Source of the DNA: Aquilaria yunnanensis | Lineage: Eukaryota > Streptophyta > Magnoliopsida > Malvales > Thymelaeaceae | Direction of reading: 5' to 3' | DNA: 64,000 nucleotides | Assembly: GCA_039654915.1 (NCBI GenBank) | Contig: CM077597.1 | Coordinates: forward strand, 92,320,001 to 92,384,000 | In this document: positions 1 through 11,339 of the stretch, one piece after another | Position numbering within the stretch: the first letter of the stretch is position 1 | How the letters are laid out: the number at the start of each line of letters is the position of its first letter | The notes under the pieces: generated by a model | What the model was told of the DNA's origin: nothing | What the model saw: the letters and a program-made list of their open reading frames with translations, nothing else | Databases searched by the model: none | Translations under genes and position numbers: made by a program

Positions 1-796
1 TGCTAACACTGGTAGGCTCTAGGGAACTATGATCCCACTTAAGTTACAGTTGGCTAGTTATTACTTGTAAAATTCCTTAAATCATTACGTGCAACTAGTT
101 ATTTAGCCGACCCTGCATAAGAGATATGCATGCATTGTCCTGGCTATGCAATAATAATTAAATTAAAACTTCATCGAAAACAGTGCCACGGCAATTAATG
201 AAAACATAAATCAAATAAGCCAAGACATAAATCTTTAGTTGCTTTAACTTCAAGTAACAACTACGTGCATACATTTCCAACTTACATGCACCCAAATGTA
301 ACTCTAGTGTTATACACACCAATGGTCATTAGTATAGGCAATCTATGTATGAAATTACCATACATACTACAAGAAGCATCTCCTAACTACTAAGATCCAT
401 CCTTAGCTCTTCACCCAAGCAAGCTAGCTTCAAGTGATGAGCCACACTTTCCTTGTACTCACTTAGCCTCAACTGTAAGGCAAACACTTTGGTCAGTACT
501 TACTTATGCCGTAAGTAACTTAGAAAACATGGAGTTTCCTACTTACAGAATACCTTTGAACCAATAAAACTTAGCTTTAACAGCTGCCCCTTACCAACTG
601 TTAGGCCCAAACAAAACCGCTTAAACCTGCACAACACTTAAGGGGTGAGTACTCCAAAGTACTCAGTAAGGGATTAGTACCTGCAGGGAAAAGCAATGCA
701 TGCATACGCAAGCATATAAATAGACAGCATACAAAACAAAACAAGCAATCAACAAGATAACCAGAAGCAAGAAAATAAACAACAAATAATGCAAGT

Positions 797-818
797 GATG
801 GATGGATGGATGGATGAA
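797..818. repeat. (GGAT)n microsatellite
   Basis: A short run of GATG/GGAT units lies inside LTR copy A. Confidence 0.8.
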
Positions 819-1484
819 TGAGTTATGCACATGCAAATGCACTTAGGACTTCCTTACACCCGTAGGTGCTGGACTTGTCGTGAGCTCTTACGACTGGGGT
901 ACTTGGATACTGGCCCTCGTATCCTATGCTAGCACTTAACTACTAACCCCTTGAAGTCCTCTTACGGGCACCTTAGAGTAAGACCTTGCTTACTCAACCT
1001 TACCCGCCTTGACGAGCTACTTAGAGTAAGTTTCCACTTACTCACTCCTTACCCGTCTCTTCCCCTAACTTATTGTGCAGAGTAGCTACCTTATATGGTT
1101 CAACTTACCAAGCTTTTGAAGCTTAGCTTAGGGCCCCTTAGTGGCTTACTTACCAAACTATAAAGTTTGGTTGGGATTCTCTTAGGTTTCCTTTTCATTG
1201 ACCATAGGTTTATGACATTCTACTCGGCCAACGAAGAGTCTGAAACCCGACTTAATCCCCTTAGTGCTCACTTGAGAACTGAAGCACTTTGACTTCCTTA
1301 GCCACCACTACTTATCCTTCCTTAACCACACCACTTAGCTACTACCTATATAATGCATAATTCCCGACTTAGGAATGAGTTCTAGACCCAACTGAGGCTA
1401 CGGAATGTCTTAACTTAGCCTAGGGATGGAAATCGAGAGTTTGAGACACTCTTAGGATGCTCGGAGCTTAAGGGCAAAATGCCT

Positions 1485-1625
1485 TGGCGGCGCCATTAGC
1501 GACGCGTCGCCAAAGGCATCATCGTTTGGAGAACTTTCGCATTTCTTGGCGACGCGTCTCCAACTCGAGTCGCCGCTGGTGACGCGTCGCCAATGGTGTC
1601 GAAACTGGCGATGCGTCGCCAATGC
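1485..1625. repeat. CpG-rich palindrome cluster in LTR A
   Basis: Several copies of GCGACGCGTCGCC and close variants are packed into about 140 bp. Each contains the self-complementary core GACGCGTC. Equivalent clusters lie at about 5415-5545 in copy B and 23640-23760 in copy C. In C many CG dinucleotides have become TG or CA, as expected from methylation-linked deamination. The role is unknown. Position near the middle of the LTR would suit a regulatory region. Confidence 0.7.
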
Positions 1626-2661
1626 TTTCCAGCATTGCACGACAGCGTGCGTTCTTGCACGAAAACTGCTCAAGCTCCTTCATCCCATAACCTAATCACT
1701 TGGGTCTTGTTTCTAACTCATTCCCACACAAAAGACTACATTTCTATGCATTATTTGAGCTTAATTAACTTAAATCCCTTACCTGAAATCATCTTGAAAG
1801 CAAGAACAAGCTATGAGCACCTCTAAGCTCCAATGGGTTCCCTTGAGTTCCAAGCTTGAAATCAACCAAATTGGACACCAATAGCACGAAGTTAAGACCA
1901 TTTCCAACCATTTAACAACCTTTAAACTAACCCATAAGGATCAAATACGTTTACCTTTGGGTTTGAACAAAAAACTTGCAAGAACAACTCCAAATGCACC
2001 AATTCCATCAAAACGAGCTAAGGGCTTGTTGGGGTTGCTTCGGGACCTTCGAATTCCATGAAAACTTGAGTGATTTGGGAGGTTTGGGGGGTAGAAAGCA
2101 AGGGAGAAAGAAGAGCTACGAAAATGGCTAATGGGGAAGATGATGAATAGTGTCATCTCCTCCATTTAAACCAATTTAGCCCAACTTCTTCCTCTTGTCA
2201 CTTTGGCCCTCAAACTAAATTTTGAATCACTTAGGCCACTTAAACACTCCCATTTCTATCACTTCTTGGTCCCAAAGAAAGGTTATTCTTACCTAAACAC
2301 GCTGCCCTTGCGTCACCTAAGCCATTGTAAGACATAATAGCTTAAATTCTTACTTAGTGCATTTTTCACCTTTAACTTAAGTTTTTGGTTCAAATGGCTA
2401 TAAATTCCTATGGTCTTAACTTAACTAGCTCAAAAAACTTGCATGGACCTAATCTTACCAAAATTACGGTCATGCCACTGACTTGGGCCAAAATTACCAT
2501 TTTGCCTTTTTTGCCCCTTAGGTGCCAATTACTCTTTGGAACTCAATTTAACCTTAACTAGCTTGCTTTCCTTGCTTAATACTACTTATTTGAGGGAAAA
2601 ATACTTGGGATTCACTTACCTCGACATTTAATGTAGAGGAAATACTAGGAGAGCCTTTACA

Positions 2662-2739
2662 ATTAATGTAACACTTAATAGTTTTGGGGCGATTAAATAA
2701 TATGGGATATAGTTTAGGGACGAGAGTTGGAGTTTAACC
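2662..2739. mobile_element. Right end of a Mutator-like MITE, truncated by LTR A
   Basis: This stretch matches the right end of the complete MITE at 52145-52498. The shared part runs from the 'cacttaatagttttg' region to the terminal inverted repeat ending in GTTTAACC. The rest of the MITE is missing where LTR A begins, so LTR A seems to have landed inside it. Confidence 0.65.
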
Positions 2740-3734
2740 TTTTTACTTTTTTCTCAAATGATGAATACTTTAATAAGTATTTGATTATAAATCTTTGATC
2801 TTATAGCCAACTCTGCTTAAGAATGTGTTTATCCATAAATTTATAATCCTTTGGATTCATTTGAATGTTAAAGAAACGTGGCGAGGGCTTGAGATCAATT
2901 TCATAAAAACTAGCTGTTGTTTTGTTTTCTATAGCAAGATCGCAAAGTTCTTGAAAGGGTGGAAATTTTCAATTGGTTGTTTTTCACTTCTAGAAGCTGC
3001 AATAGGTCCAATAGGTTTTGTCTCCATAAATCAATTGGTTGTTTTTTTTTTTCCCACTTGTTGCTTTTCTTGTCTGGCAACAAATATGCTCTCAGGTGAG
3101 ATAAAGTACTTTAGTTTCCCTTGGTTGAATCTCAACTTGTTCATTTTCCTTCCCCTGCAGTTTAGTGTCATGTATATACAAAGACAACTCCCATACCTTC
3201 TCATTTCAAATCTTCATTTCATTTTAATTTCAACTTGTTACTTCTCTTTGACATAGGTGACATGGCATCACGTAAAATTGTCTAATTTCCTTGCACACTT
3301 AAAACAAATATATTAGTTCTTCATAAATATTTTATTATCATCAAAACTCTAGATTAATTAATTGAAGCAAATCAAACATATTCCATATAATTTTCAAAAT
3401 GTAATTGAGATTTATGTTATATAATTAGTTAGATCTACAAAACCATTAAGAATCTCCTTTCTCATCTCGCCCTAGCATCTTATGGTTGAGTCGGGTTGAG
3501 ACTTGGGTAGATCTGACAAAATTATTGGATTGGATCCAATTTTACAATCCTACCCAAAGTCATGATCTCCTTATAATAAAATATTTTCAGTTCCAACGCG
3601 ACCCACACATTCCATATCTAGAAATACATAAATATATACAGCTAACTGGAAAATGTAAAATATTAAAGTCAACTTAGTACACCAACTAATTAACTTTACC
3701 AAATGACGACTGGGAGCTTTCATCATGGTCGCAC
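2740..3734 (+). repeat. Dispersed repeat R1, partial copy
   Basis: The segment is collinear with 52499-53505 and with 13004-14010. All share the 'taataagtatttgat' start, a tract resembling GGTTGTTTTTTTTTTCC, and the tail around AAATGACGACTGGGAGC. The 143-codon ORF at 2825-3256 is not kept open in the other copies, so I do not call a gene. The family is unidentified. Confidence 0.7.
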
Positions 3735-4004
3735 AAAAGAATTAGGGAAAGATGAAGAGAACTTTTGAATTAAGCTTCTTGATCCTCCACAAAAGAAATA
3801 AATTTAAGCTTTCTATCCATTTCCTTCTTCATTTAGTCTCCCATGTTTTTTCTTGTAGCCCTAGTCTTTTCTTCTCTTCTCCACCTTTCTTTATTTGCTT
3901 CTTCTTTAGTATATATACGTTGGATATTGCTTGTGACTCTATTTTTTCCCACATGCTCGATGTTTATACACTAGATGTCGCGGAACGGGGCCCCAGTGCT
4001 CCAT
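3735..4004 (+). repeat. Dispersed repeat R2, left part (interrupted copy)
   Basis: The sequence aligns with 56780-57050 up to the point where LTR copy B begins. R2 resumes at 8221. The intervening chromovirus piece therefore splits this R2 copy. About 250 bp present in the other copy (57050-57295) is missing here. Confidence 0.7.
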
Positions 4005-6621
4005 TGTCTTATCTTGTAGGCCCTTAGGGACTATGAATCCCACTTAGTTACTATTGGCTAACTATTACTCATCAATATAAATTAAAACAATTTATATGCA
4101 ACTAGTTTCTTAGCCTACCCAGTAAAAGATATGCATGCTTTTGTCCTGGTAATGCAAACGAATAAGTAAACTATTTGTTAAAAACATTGCTCGAGCATCG
4201 TGATTAAAACATACTCAAAACGTGCCAAGACAGTGAAATGCTAGTTACTTCGACTTCAAGTAATAGTCTGTGCATACTTAACACCACCAGCATGCACCCA
4301 AAAGTAACTAGATGGTTTTACATCACAATGTATCCTAATAGAGGCAACACCTTAGTACACAAGGTACTATAAACATGAGACAAAAACCTAACTAAAATCA
4401 TCTACTTGAGCCCTACCTTTGAGCTATCAAAGCTCCAAGTGCAAGCCCTTCCTTAGTCCTTGTGCACCACTTAGCCTCTACACTGTAAAGGCATAAAACT
4501 TAGTCAGTACATAGCTTAGTCCACAAGTAAACTCAGAATCACAAGGATTCTCGAGGAAAAATACCTGCAAAAGAGAAAGCTTAGGCCACAGCTATCATCT
4601 AGTTATTAGGCCCGGGGTTAGAACCTGCACAATAAAGTTAAGGGAGTGAGTACATGAATGTACTCAGTAAGGGTCCCTTGGGGTACCTGCAAAGAAGATA
4701 GCAGCAAGCCAACATGCAACCATGACAAACAAACCAATAGACAAGTGTTCAACCAAACAAACAAACTCAAGCAATAACAACATGTAAAATATGCAATGCT
4801 TGAATGTATGATATGAAATTCACATAACACTTGGGACTTCCTGCATACTAGGTGCCATAAGCCTACCGTGAGCTCAAACGGTGGAGGTACTTGAGACACT
4901 GGCCCTCGTATCCCGGGTACTTTATCTTCTATAAGTCCCACCTATGGGTTCTAGAGTAGGTCGTCACCTCCTTTCAAACTTACCCACTTTTCCCCCTAAT
5001 TTATTGTACAGGGTAGACATCCAATGTGGTTTAACTAGCCAAACCCTTAGAGTTTAGCTTAGAGCTCTGTAGTGGCTCACCTACCAAACCAAATGGTTCG
5101 GTTGGGATCTACTTAGGTTTCCTTTTTATTGACCAAATGTCTATGACATTCCACTTGGCCAACAAAGAGTCTGAAAACCGACTTAATCCCCTTAGTGCTC
5201 ACTTAGGAACTTAAGCACTTAAACTTCCTTAGCCACCATTACTTAGTCTTCCTTAACCACATCACTTAGCCGCCACCTAAATAATGCATAATTCCCAACT
5301 TAGGAATGGTTTCTAGACCCAACCGAGGCTACAGAACATCTTAAGTTAGCCTATGGATGAAAACCGAGAGTTTGAGACACTCTTAGGATGCCTGGAGCTT
5401 GGGGGCAAAATGCCTTGGCGGCGCCGTTGGCGACGCGTGGCCAAAGGCATTAACATTCGGACAACTTTGGCATCTCTCGGCAACGCGTCACCAACTTGCA
5501 TCGCCAGTCGCCAAAATGGCGTCGCTACTGGTGACGCGTCACTAATGCCTTTCCAGCATTGCGCGATAGCATGCGATCTTGCACGAAATCTGCTCAAACT
5601 TTCTCATCCCAAGATCAAATCACATGGGTCTTATTTCCACTTCATTCCCACACAAAACACTACATTTCTATGCATTATTTGAGCTTAATTAACTTAAACC
5701 CTTACCTCAAACTTAGCCACAAAGCAAGAATTAAAGCACAAGCCCTCCTTAGCTCAACCAAGCTCTCTTGAGTTCCAAACCTAAAACCAACGTGATATGG
5801 CACCAATAACTTCAAAGTAAGACCATTTTTAGCTATGGAAACAACTTAGAACCAACCCATGAAAACCCATGAAGCTTACCTAAGGTTTCAAGTTCAAACA
5901 AGCATTAAAGAGCTAGTTGAAGCAAGAACACCAAAATGAAGCTTGAGGCTACTTGTAAACACCTTGGGGCCTTCAAATTTGATGGAAAATTGCAGAAATG
6001 GGAAGCTTTGGAGCATAAATTCTGGTGGGGAGAGGAAGCTACGAAAAATTGGGGAAGGAAACAAATGGCAAGGGAAAACAACTTACCCAAAAATACTAAC
6101 TCCCCCACTAAGACACACTTCTTCCACTTTTGCTCCCTTGACCCATAAATTCTCATTTGTTTTAATTTGGTCACCAAACTCTCAACCCAAAACCATCTTT
6201 CCTTTGTTCTAAAGGATGCCCAAAAGCCTCTTACACTTGGCCTCTTGGACACTTTGGCCACTTAAGACAGAAATGGCTCAAATAAACACTTAGTGCAACA
6301 TTTTACCCAAAACCTTCAAAGATGGTTCTAATAGCTAGGATAACTAATGGTCTTGACTTAACTAAGCCAAATTTCGTACATGACCCTAATTTCATCAAAA
6401 TTACAGTCATGCTTCTCACTTGAGTCAAAATTACCATTTTACCCATTTTTGACTTTAAGGTGCCAAACCACAGTTAGGAACTCACTTACTTAGTTAAGCT
6501 TGCCTTTCCTGCTTAACAAGGTGCTAACTTGAGGTACTTAATTTAATAAAAACACTTAAAATAAACTAAAAACAAATACTTACTTGGTTAAGACCCTTCT
6601 TTAACTAGGAGAGCCGTCACA
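4005..6621 (-). repeat. 3' LTR (copy B) of a truncated Ty3/gypsy chromovirus
   Basis: The block begins TG and ends CA on the plus strand. It is homologous throughout to LTR copies A and C. Its right edge abuts a polypurine tract and a minus-strand integrase/chromodomain reading frame, so it is the 3' LTR of a minus-strand element. No matching 5' LTR exists to the right: the internal region breaks off at 8220. Confidence 0.85.
5415..5545. repeat. CpG-rich palindrome cluster in LTR B
   Basis: This is the counterpart of 1485-1625. GGCGACGCGT-type units are repeated with a few point changes. Confidence 0.65.
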
Positions 6622-6630
6622 TCCTCCCCT
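6622..6630 (-). promoter_or_regulatory. Polypurine tract of chromovirus B
   Basis: The minus strand reads a short GA-only tract (AGGGGAGGA) immediately before the LTR start TGTGACGG. This is where plus-strand DNA synthesis would be primed in an LTR retrotransposon. Confidence 0.75.
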
Positions 6631-8220
6631 CATTCAGAAATTTGGTCCTCCAAATTCTGACTTAATTGGGCGAATTCACTTGGATATTGCCTTAGCATAT
6701 CCTGCTCGATCTCCCAAGTGGCCTCTTCCTCCCCATGGTTAGACCATAGTACTTTGACCATTGGGATCCGCTTTGTTCTTAGTTTCTGGACTTGGCGGTC
6801 AAGAAACTTGATGGGGCATTCTTCATAACTTAGGTCTTCTCTTAATGGAATGATGGGTGGGGTTAACACTTGCTCGGGATTCACAATGCATTTCCTTAAG
6901 GAACTCACATGAAATACATTATGAACATGGGTCAAACTTGGTGGCAAACCCAACTGATAAGCCACTTTTCCCACCTTTTCAAGGATTTCAAAAGGACCAA
7001 TGTATCTTGGTGCCAACTTACCCCTTTGGCTAAACCTAGCCACACCTTTCATCGGGGAAACCTTAAGGAGCATTTTGTCTCCTACCTCAAACTCTAAGTC
7101 TTTCCTTCGCACATTGGCATACTTGGCTTGCCGGTCCGAGGCAGCTTTGATCCTTGCTTGGATCAACTTAATTTTTGCCATGGTCTCGGCAATGATTTCT
7201 GGACCAACAATTATTTCATCAGATTTATTTGCCCAACAATGAGGTGTCACACACTTACGCCCATACAAAGCTTCCTAGGGCGCCATCTTAATAGCCTCTT
7301 GATAGCTATTATTATAAGTAAACTCAATCAAGGGCAGATGCTGGTCCCAATCCCCTCTAAAATCCATTACGCAACTTTGTAACATATCTTCTAAGGTTTG
7401 GATCACCCGTTCAGTTTGCCCGTCAGTTTGAGGGTGATATGCAGTACTTAGGTTCACAGTGGAACCCATAGCCTTTTGAAAGGCATTCCAAAACCTTGAG
7501 ACAAAACGGGGATCTCTATCAGATATAATCTGATCGGGGATTCCATGAAGTCTCACCACTTCCCGAATATACAACTGGGCTAACTTCTCCATGGCATAAG
7601 AAATTTTGATGGGGATAAAGTGTGCAGACTTTGTCAGCCTATCCACTACCACCCAAACTGAATCATGCTGACTTCTTGTGTTTGGCAACCCAACACAAAA
7701 GTCCATGGTGATGGATCCCTACTTACTTTCCGGGAGGGGCAAACTTTGCAACATTCCTGATGGTTTTTGGTGCTCTGCCTTCACCACTTGACAGGTGAGG
7801 TACTTAGACACATATTCATATATATCCCTCTTAAACTTTGGCCACCAGAAATGAGTCCTAAGGTCATGGTACATCTTATTCACATCGGGGTGAACATTGA
7901 GCTTACTCGTATGTGCCTTTTGCAACACTTGTTGCCTTAAGTCAAATGGCACATAGAGTCGGTCACCATGGTGAAGTAGTCCATCTTTGTACTGAAATTC
8001 CTTCAGCACAGTACCATGCCTTTCCTCTCCAAAAACTCTCTTCGAATTTGGGTCATTGTCTTGAGCTTGCTTAACCTTGGCTAGCCATGCTGACTGGATT
8101 TCAAGGACCGTGACTTGAGCCATTTCCCAGTCTCGCCATATTTCATATAGAACTGTGAATTGTTCTATAACAGAATCTTTTGAGGTATGTACTACTTGGT
8201 CCTTGGAGAGAATTACCCAT
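6630..8220 (-). pseudogene. Ty3/gypsy integrase with C-terminal chromodomain, 5'-truncated
   Basis: A single minus-strand frame runs from 8220 down to 6630, broken only by in-frame stops at 7719-7721 and near 7272-7274. Reading 5' to 3', it shows a degraded H-H-C-C zinc-binding region (about 7770-7920) in which the first Cys of the C-x2-C pair is Tyr. The catalytic core follows with D in TMDF, D in SDRDPRF and E in DGQTE; the last two are spaced D-x35-E, so the triad is complete. Next come a GPF module (RYIGPFEIL) and a chromodomain-like tail with VLWSNHGEEEATWE. This tail resembles Tekay/Del-type chromoviruses. Gag, protease and reverse transcriptase are absent because the element ends at the R2 junction. 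It is not functional. Confidence 0.9.
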
Positions 8221-8718
8221 ATTTACATATTTGCTAGTCCTTAATAGATGTCGTATTTAAACATAGAAAAACATCCAAAACAACCAAGCTAACCAAATAA
8301 AATATCATGTTAAGACACTTTACCCTTATCTATGTATTGTGTTTATCTTTCACAAGATGAACAAAAAGGTATATTGTGTTTGGAATGCCTATAATTTCTT
8401 AACATTTACTGGATTTGGATACATACAATTTAGGTGTTTGCATTATAGCATCTTATGCTTTTGAGCTTTGCAATCTATTGAATTTGTGGTTTAAATGCTA
8501 GTTTTGAAGGAATTTTCTATCAGGATAATTTAGAGTTAAATTTAGCCTGCTTATGCTGCAAACATATGGAATGAAGCTTTAAACAAAAGACTTGGGTCTA
8601 ATGTGCAATTTTTCAATTCAAAATAGATAGAATTGATGTTTATTCTTTTGAAATGTTCACTAAATTATTGCCTCATTGTAGCAGTGCAAATATATTTTTT
8701 TCTTTTTCCATATGCAGG

Positions 8719-9145
8719 GACTGGAACTTCTAGATATACTGGTTAGAACAAAAAGAAGGGGATCAAGTTTTGATGAATTGTTAACAGTTGCAGATTCTAT
8801 TCAAGTTAATGAATTTACAATGACTAATTTTAGTATGTTCTTTCAATGCATTTTTTAGTCTTTCCAGGGTACTCCTGCTTGACTAGAGTTGTTTCTTGTG
8901 TGATTTTTAACTTTTTTTTTATTTAGATGGGTATTGTTGTAATTTGCTATTAGATTAATGATTCTTTTCTTGTTTCAAGATAATGCAAACCAAACCTTTG
9001 TCACTTGTTCTGTTACTAAATCCAAGTGATTTGGCTCTAAGTATTTTTTTCTTCCTAGTGACACATATCAAAGATGCTTACATGCTCAAATTTTTTGAGG
9101 ATAATTCAAGCCATCTGCTAAAGTGGTGCAATGATGGGGACAATC
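8719..9145 (+). pseudogene. Exon-like coding fragments of an unidentified gene inside R2
   Basis: A stretch after a pyrimidine-rich ATGCAG acceptor-like site reads GLELLDILVRTKRRGSSFDE and continues for about 40 codons. A second stretch near 9070 reads IKDAYMLKFFEDNSSHLLKW. In the second R2 copy (57793-57910 and 58140-58220) the sequence before the latter is a good CAG acceptor; here it is CAT. The pattern suggests captured or decayed exons. I do not recognise the parent gene. Splice sites and frames between pieces are not convincing enough for a gene model. Confidence 0.35.
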
Positions 9146-9494
9146 CTTATAATCAAATCCTTGGGAAATACCGAACGGAGCTATCTGGTTGTAACTCCAT
9201 GGATATTTGTCCCCATATGAATGAAATGTGTCCATATATGTCTCCAAAGTACAATAGACTACCTAATTTTTAAACAACTTGTTCTGCCTCACATTTGTAG
9301 CTAAGTAGATATATGACATTGGGCAAGTCTTCATGCTAGTAAATGTAGTAAATATATTATTTGAGAGCACAGGCGGGAGCCATAGGATCTTTTTATGCAA
9401 GCTATAAATAAAGAGATGCTTAAATGTCTAAACAAATGGTAGAAAGTGTCCAGATTTACCTCTAGCCATGTTTATCCAATTAAGAACCGGGTAT

Positions 9495-10414
9495 GGGCGA
9501 GTTCGTTTGCAATTAACTAAATTAATTGGCCAACATTAATGGCTTGGTCAACAAAGAGTAAGCACGTGGGATGGACAAAGGGGCTGTTGTTTGACAAAAT
9601 TATTGGGCTTCCCATTGCTTTATTTGGTCCATATCCTTACTCTCTCTCCTTGAAAACATGTTCCCAATAACATTCGACAATGTCCTCATCCAGGTGGGAT
9701 GAAACTTAAAATCAACAAAAAAGCAAAAAAGCAATCTGAATTCTACTCATTATAATGGATTTCATAACCTTTATAGTCCAACCCCTCATGAATTGCATAA
9801 GCATGGAAAATGAACCACAAATATGAAATCCAACCGGTAAAAGGAAGCCTACTGACATGAAAGCTACAAAGATTTTAAACGATCAACTTTCATCAAAATC
9901 TCCAAATTAAAAAATCACCCACCGAACGAACAAATCCAGTGCCTAATGGTGCCTTATTTTGTTGATACCATATGCCATGATAAAAAAGAAGAATAACCTA
10001 ACTTGGCTCGGATAAATCTTGCGAAAGACGAAAGCTACCACGACTTCTGGGCACAGATGACAAGTTTCACAAAAAATGGGGGGTTGGAGCTATTGAAATA
10101 AGGGAAGCATCGAGCGGGAAGAGGCCAATACTGGTTAGATTCGGTATGTGTACTAGATCCCACATGGCAGGTGACTCATGAAGAAAGGAGGAAAAGCTGC
10201 CACCGGATAGCAGGCTAGCAAGTTAGGGTTGCTAAGGAGACAAATTCTATTAAGACCAAAGAGTGAAAGTGAGGATATGGACAAAATAAAGTAATGGTAA
10301 GCACTATAATTTTGTCAAACAACAGCCCTTTTGTCCATCCTATGTGCTCACGCTCTATTGACCAAGCCATTAATATCAACCAATTAATTCTGTTAATTGC
10401 AAACAAACTTGCCC
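9495..10414. mobile_element. Non-autonomous TIR element (MITE-like), copy 1
   Basis: The outer ~160 bp at each end are inverted copies of each other. The left end starts GGGCGAGTTCGTTTGC, and the right end reads the reverse complement of GGGCAAGTTTGTTTGC. The trinucleotide TAT flanks both ends (9492-9494, 10415-10417). The centre has no transposase frame. GGGC termini with a 3-bp duplication suggest a PIF/Harbinger relative, although the usual target is TWA. The superfamily is therefore uncertain. Confidence 0.7.
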
Positions 10415-11339
10415 TATAGTTTTTTTTTTTCATTTCTTTTCCTTAGTTGCGATATTGCTTCACTAGGCGGCATGTATACATCCATTATCAAGTTTGCATG
10501 GGATGGAATATATTTTTCGTAACCTTGGACAGTGAATGGTGTGGAATGTTTATTTTGTAAACCATTATGTCTACCCCAAGTCCATAACAATATGAATCTT
10601 GGTTATTCTAGTGGCTCTTCTATAGGGTTGAAATCATGGTTTTGAATCTTGTATCATAATGTATCATAGTGCCTGGAACAAGTATTATACTATAAAATTT
10701 TCTGGGTTTTACTTATCCAACGTTTTTCCACCATTCCTCATTAACACTCCTCCACCAAACCGATAATCCACAGCCATGCTTCATCTGTTAGAACTCTTTG
10801 TAAATGCTTCTCTACCATGCCATCTTGGTGCCATACCTTGACCAATTTATCTCCATTGGTTCTTTCTCTATCCCTCCAATTTTATTGCCAATTCTATCAT
10901 CGGGAACACAGAGATTCAAAGCCAACTCTATTGAGAAATTTTCTGGATGCCAAATAGTTTTACTACTGTTGTACCCACACCTACCACCACTAGCATTCTA
11001 GCCCTTGCCTGCAACAAATTCCAGCAACCTCAAAAACAACACAACTCTTACGAATTAGATCCTTAATGGATTATTATGCTTGAATGGCCTAGAAGCAACA
11101 GAGGAAGGAGGGGTTGCCTTCTCGCAGCAATATAGAGAAGTAGGGGGTGATAGTGTTGTACTTGATGGAATGAACCTGAAAAAAGCAGAAGGAAACAACT
11201 ATCACCCATACCTTGAAAAAAAAGCTTACTGATACCCATAACTTCCTTCTATGACAAGAGGAAGATCTCTGGAGGTTGAAAGCTATAATTGGTTGGATTA
11301 TTGAAGGTGACAACAATATCAGTTTTTTTTTAAAATATC

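Larger units (their letters stand above)
1..2661 (-). repeat. Long terminal repeat, copy A of a chromovirus LTR family
   Basis: This block aligns by eye over its whole length with 4005-6621 (copy B) and with the two outer parts of 22263-32592 (copy C). Shared landmarks are the AGGGACTATGA-type start, a CpG-rich palindrome cluster near 1485-1625 and the AGGAGAGCC...CA right end. Orientation is taken from copy B, which adjoins a minus-strand integrase. Repeat R1/MITE sequence follows the right edge, not a polypurine tract. The block is therefore either a solo LTR or the 5' LTR of an element lying left of the window. It appears to begin with TG at base 1, but the true edge could lie further left. 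Short ORFs inside it are not credible genes. Confidence 0.85.
8221..11088 (+). repeat. Dispersed repeat R2, right part of interrupted copy
   Basis: The segment is nearly collinear with 57296-60189 over about 2.9 kb. Both copies carry the same TIR element at the same place (9495-10414 here). Similarity stops near 11088 and 60189. Two exon-like stretches occur within it, at about 8719-8840 and 9070-9140. No full gene is readable, and the superfamily is unknown. Confidence 0.8.

Noticed and set aside
1452..1826. ORFs within the CpG-rich part of LTR A (and 5346-5771 in LTR B)
   Set aside because: They translate the palindrome cluster. Frames are not conserved between copies A, B and C.
3752..4027. 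91-codon ORF in R2
   Set aside because: The uninterrupted R2 copy at 56780 does not keep the frame.
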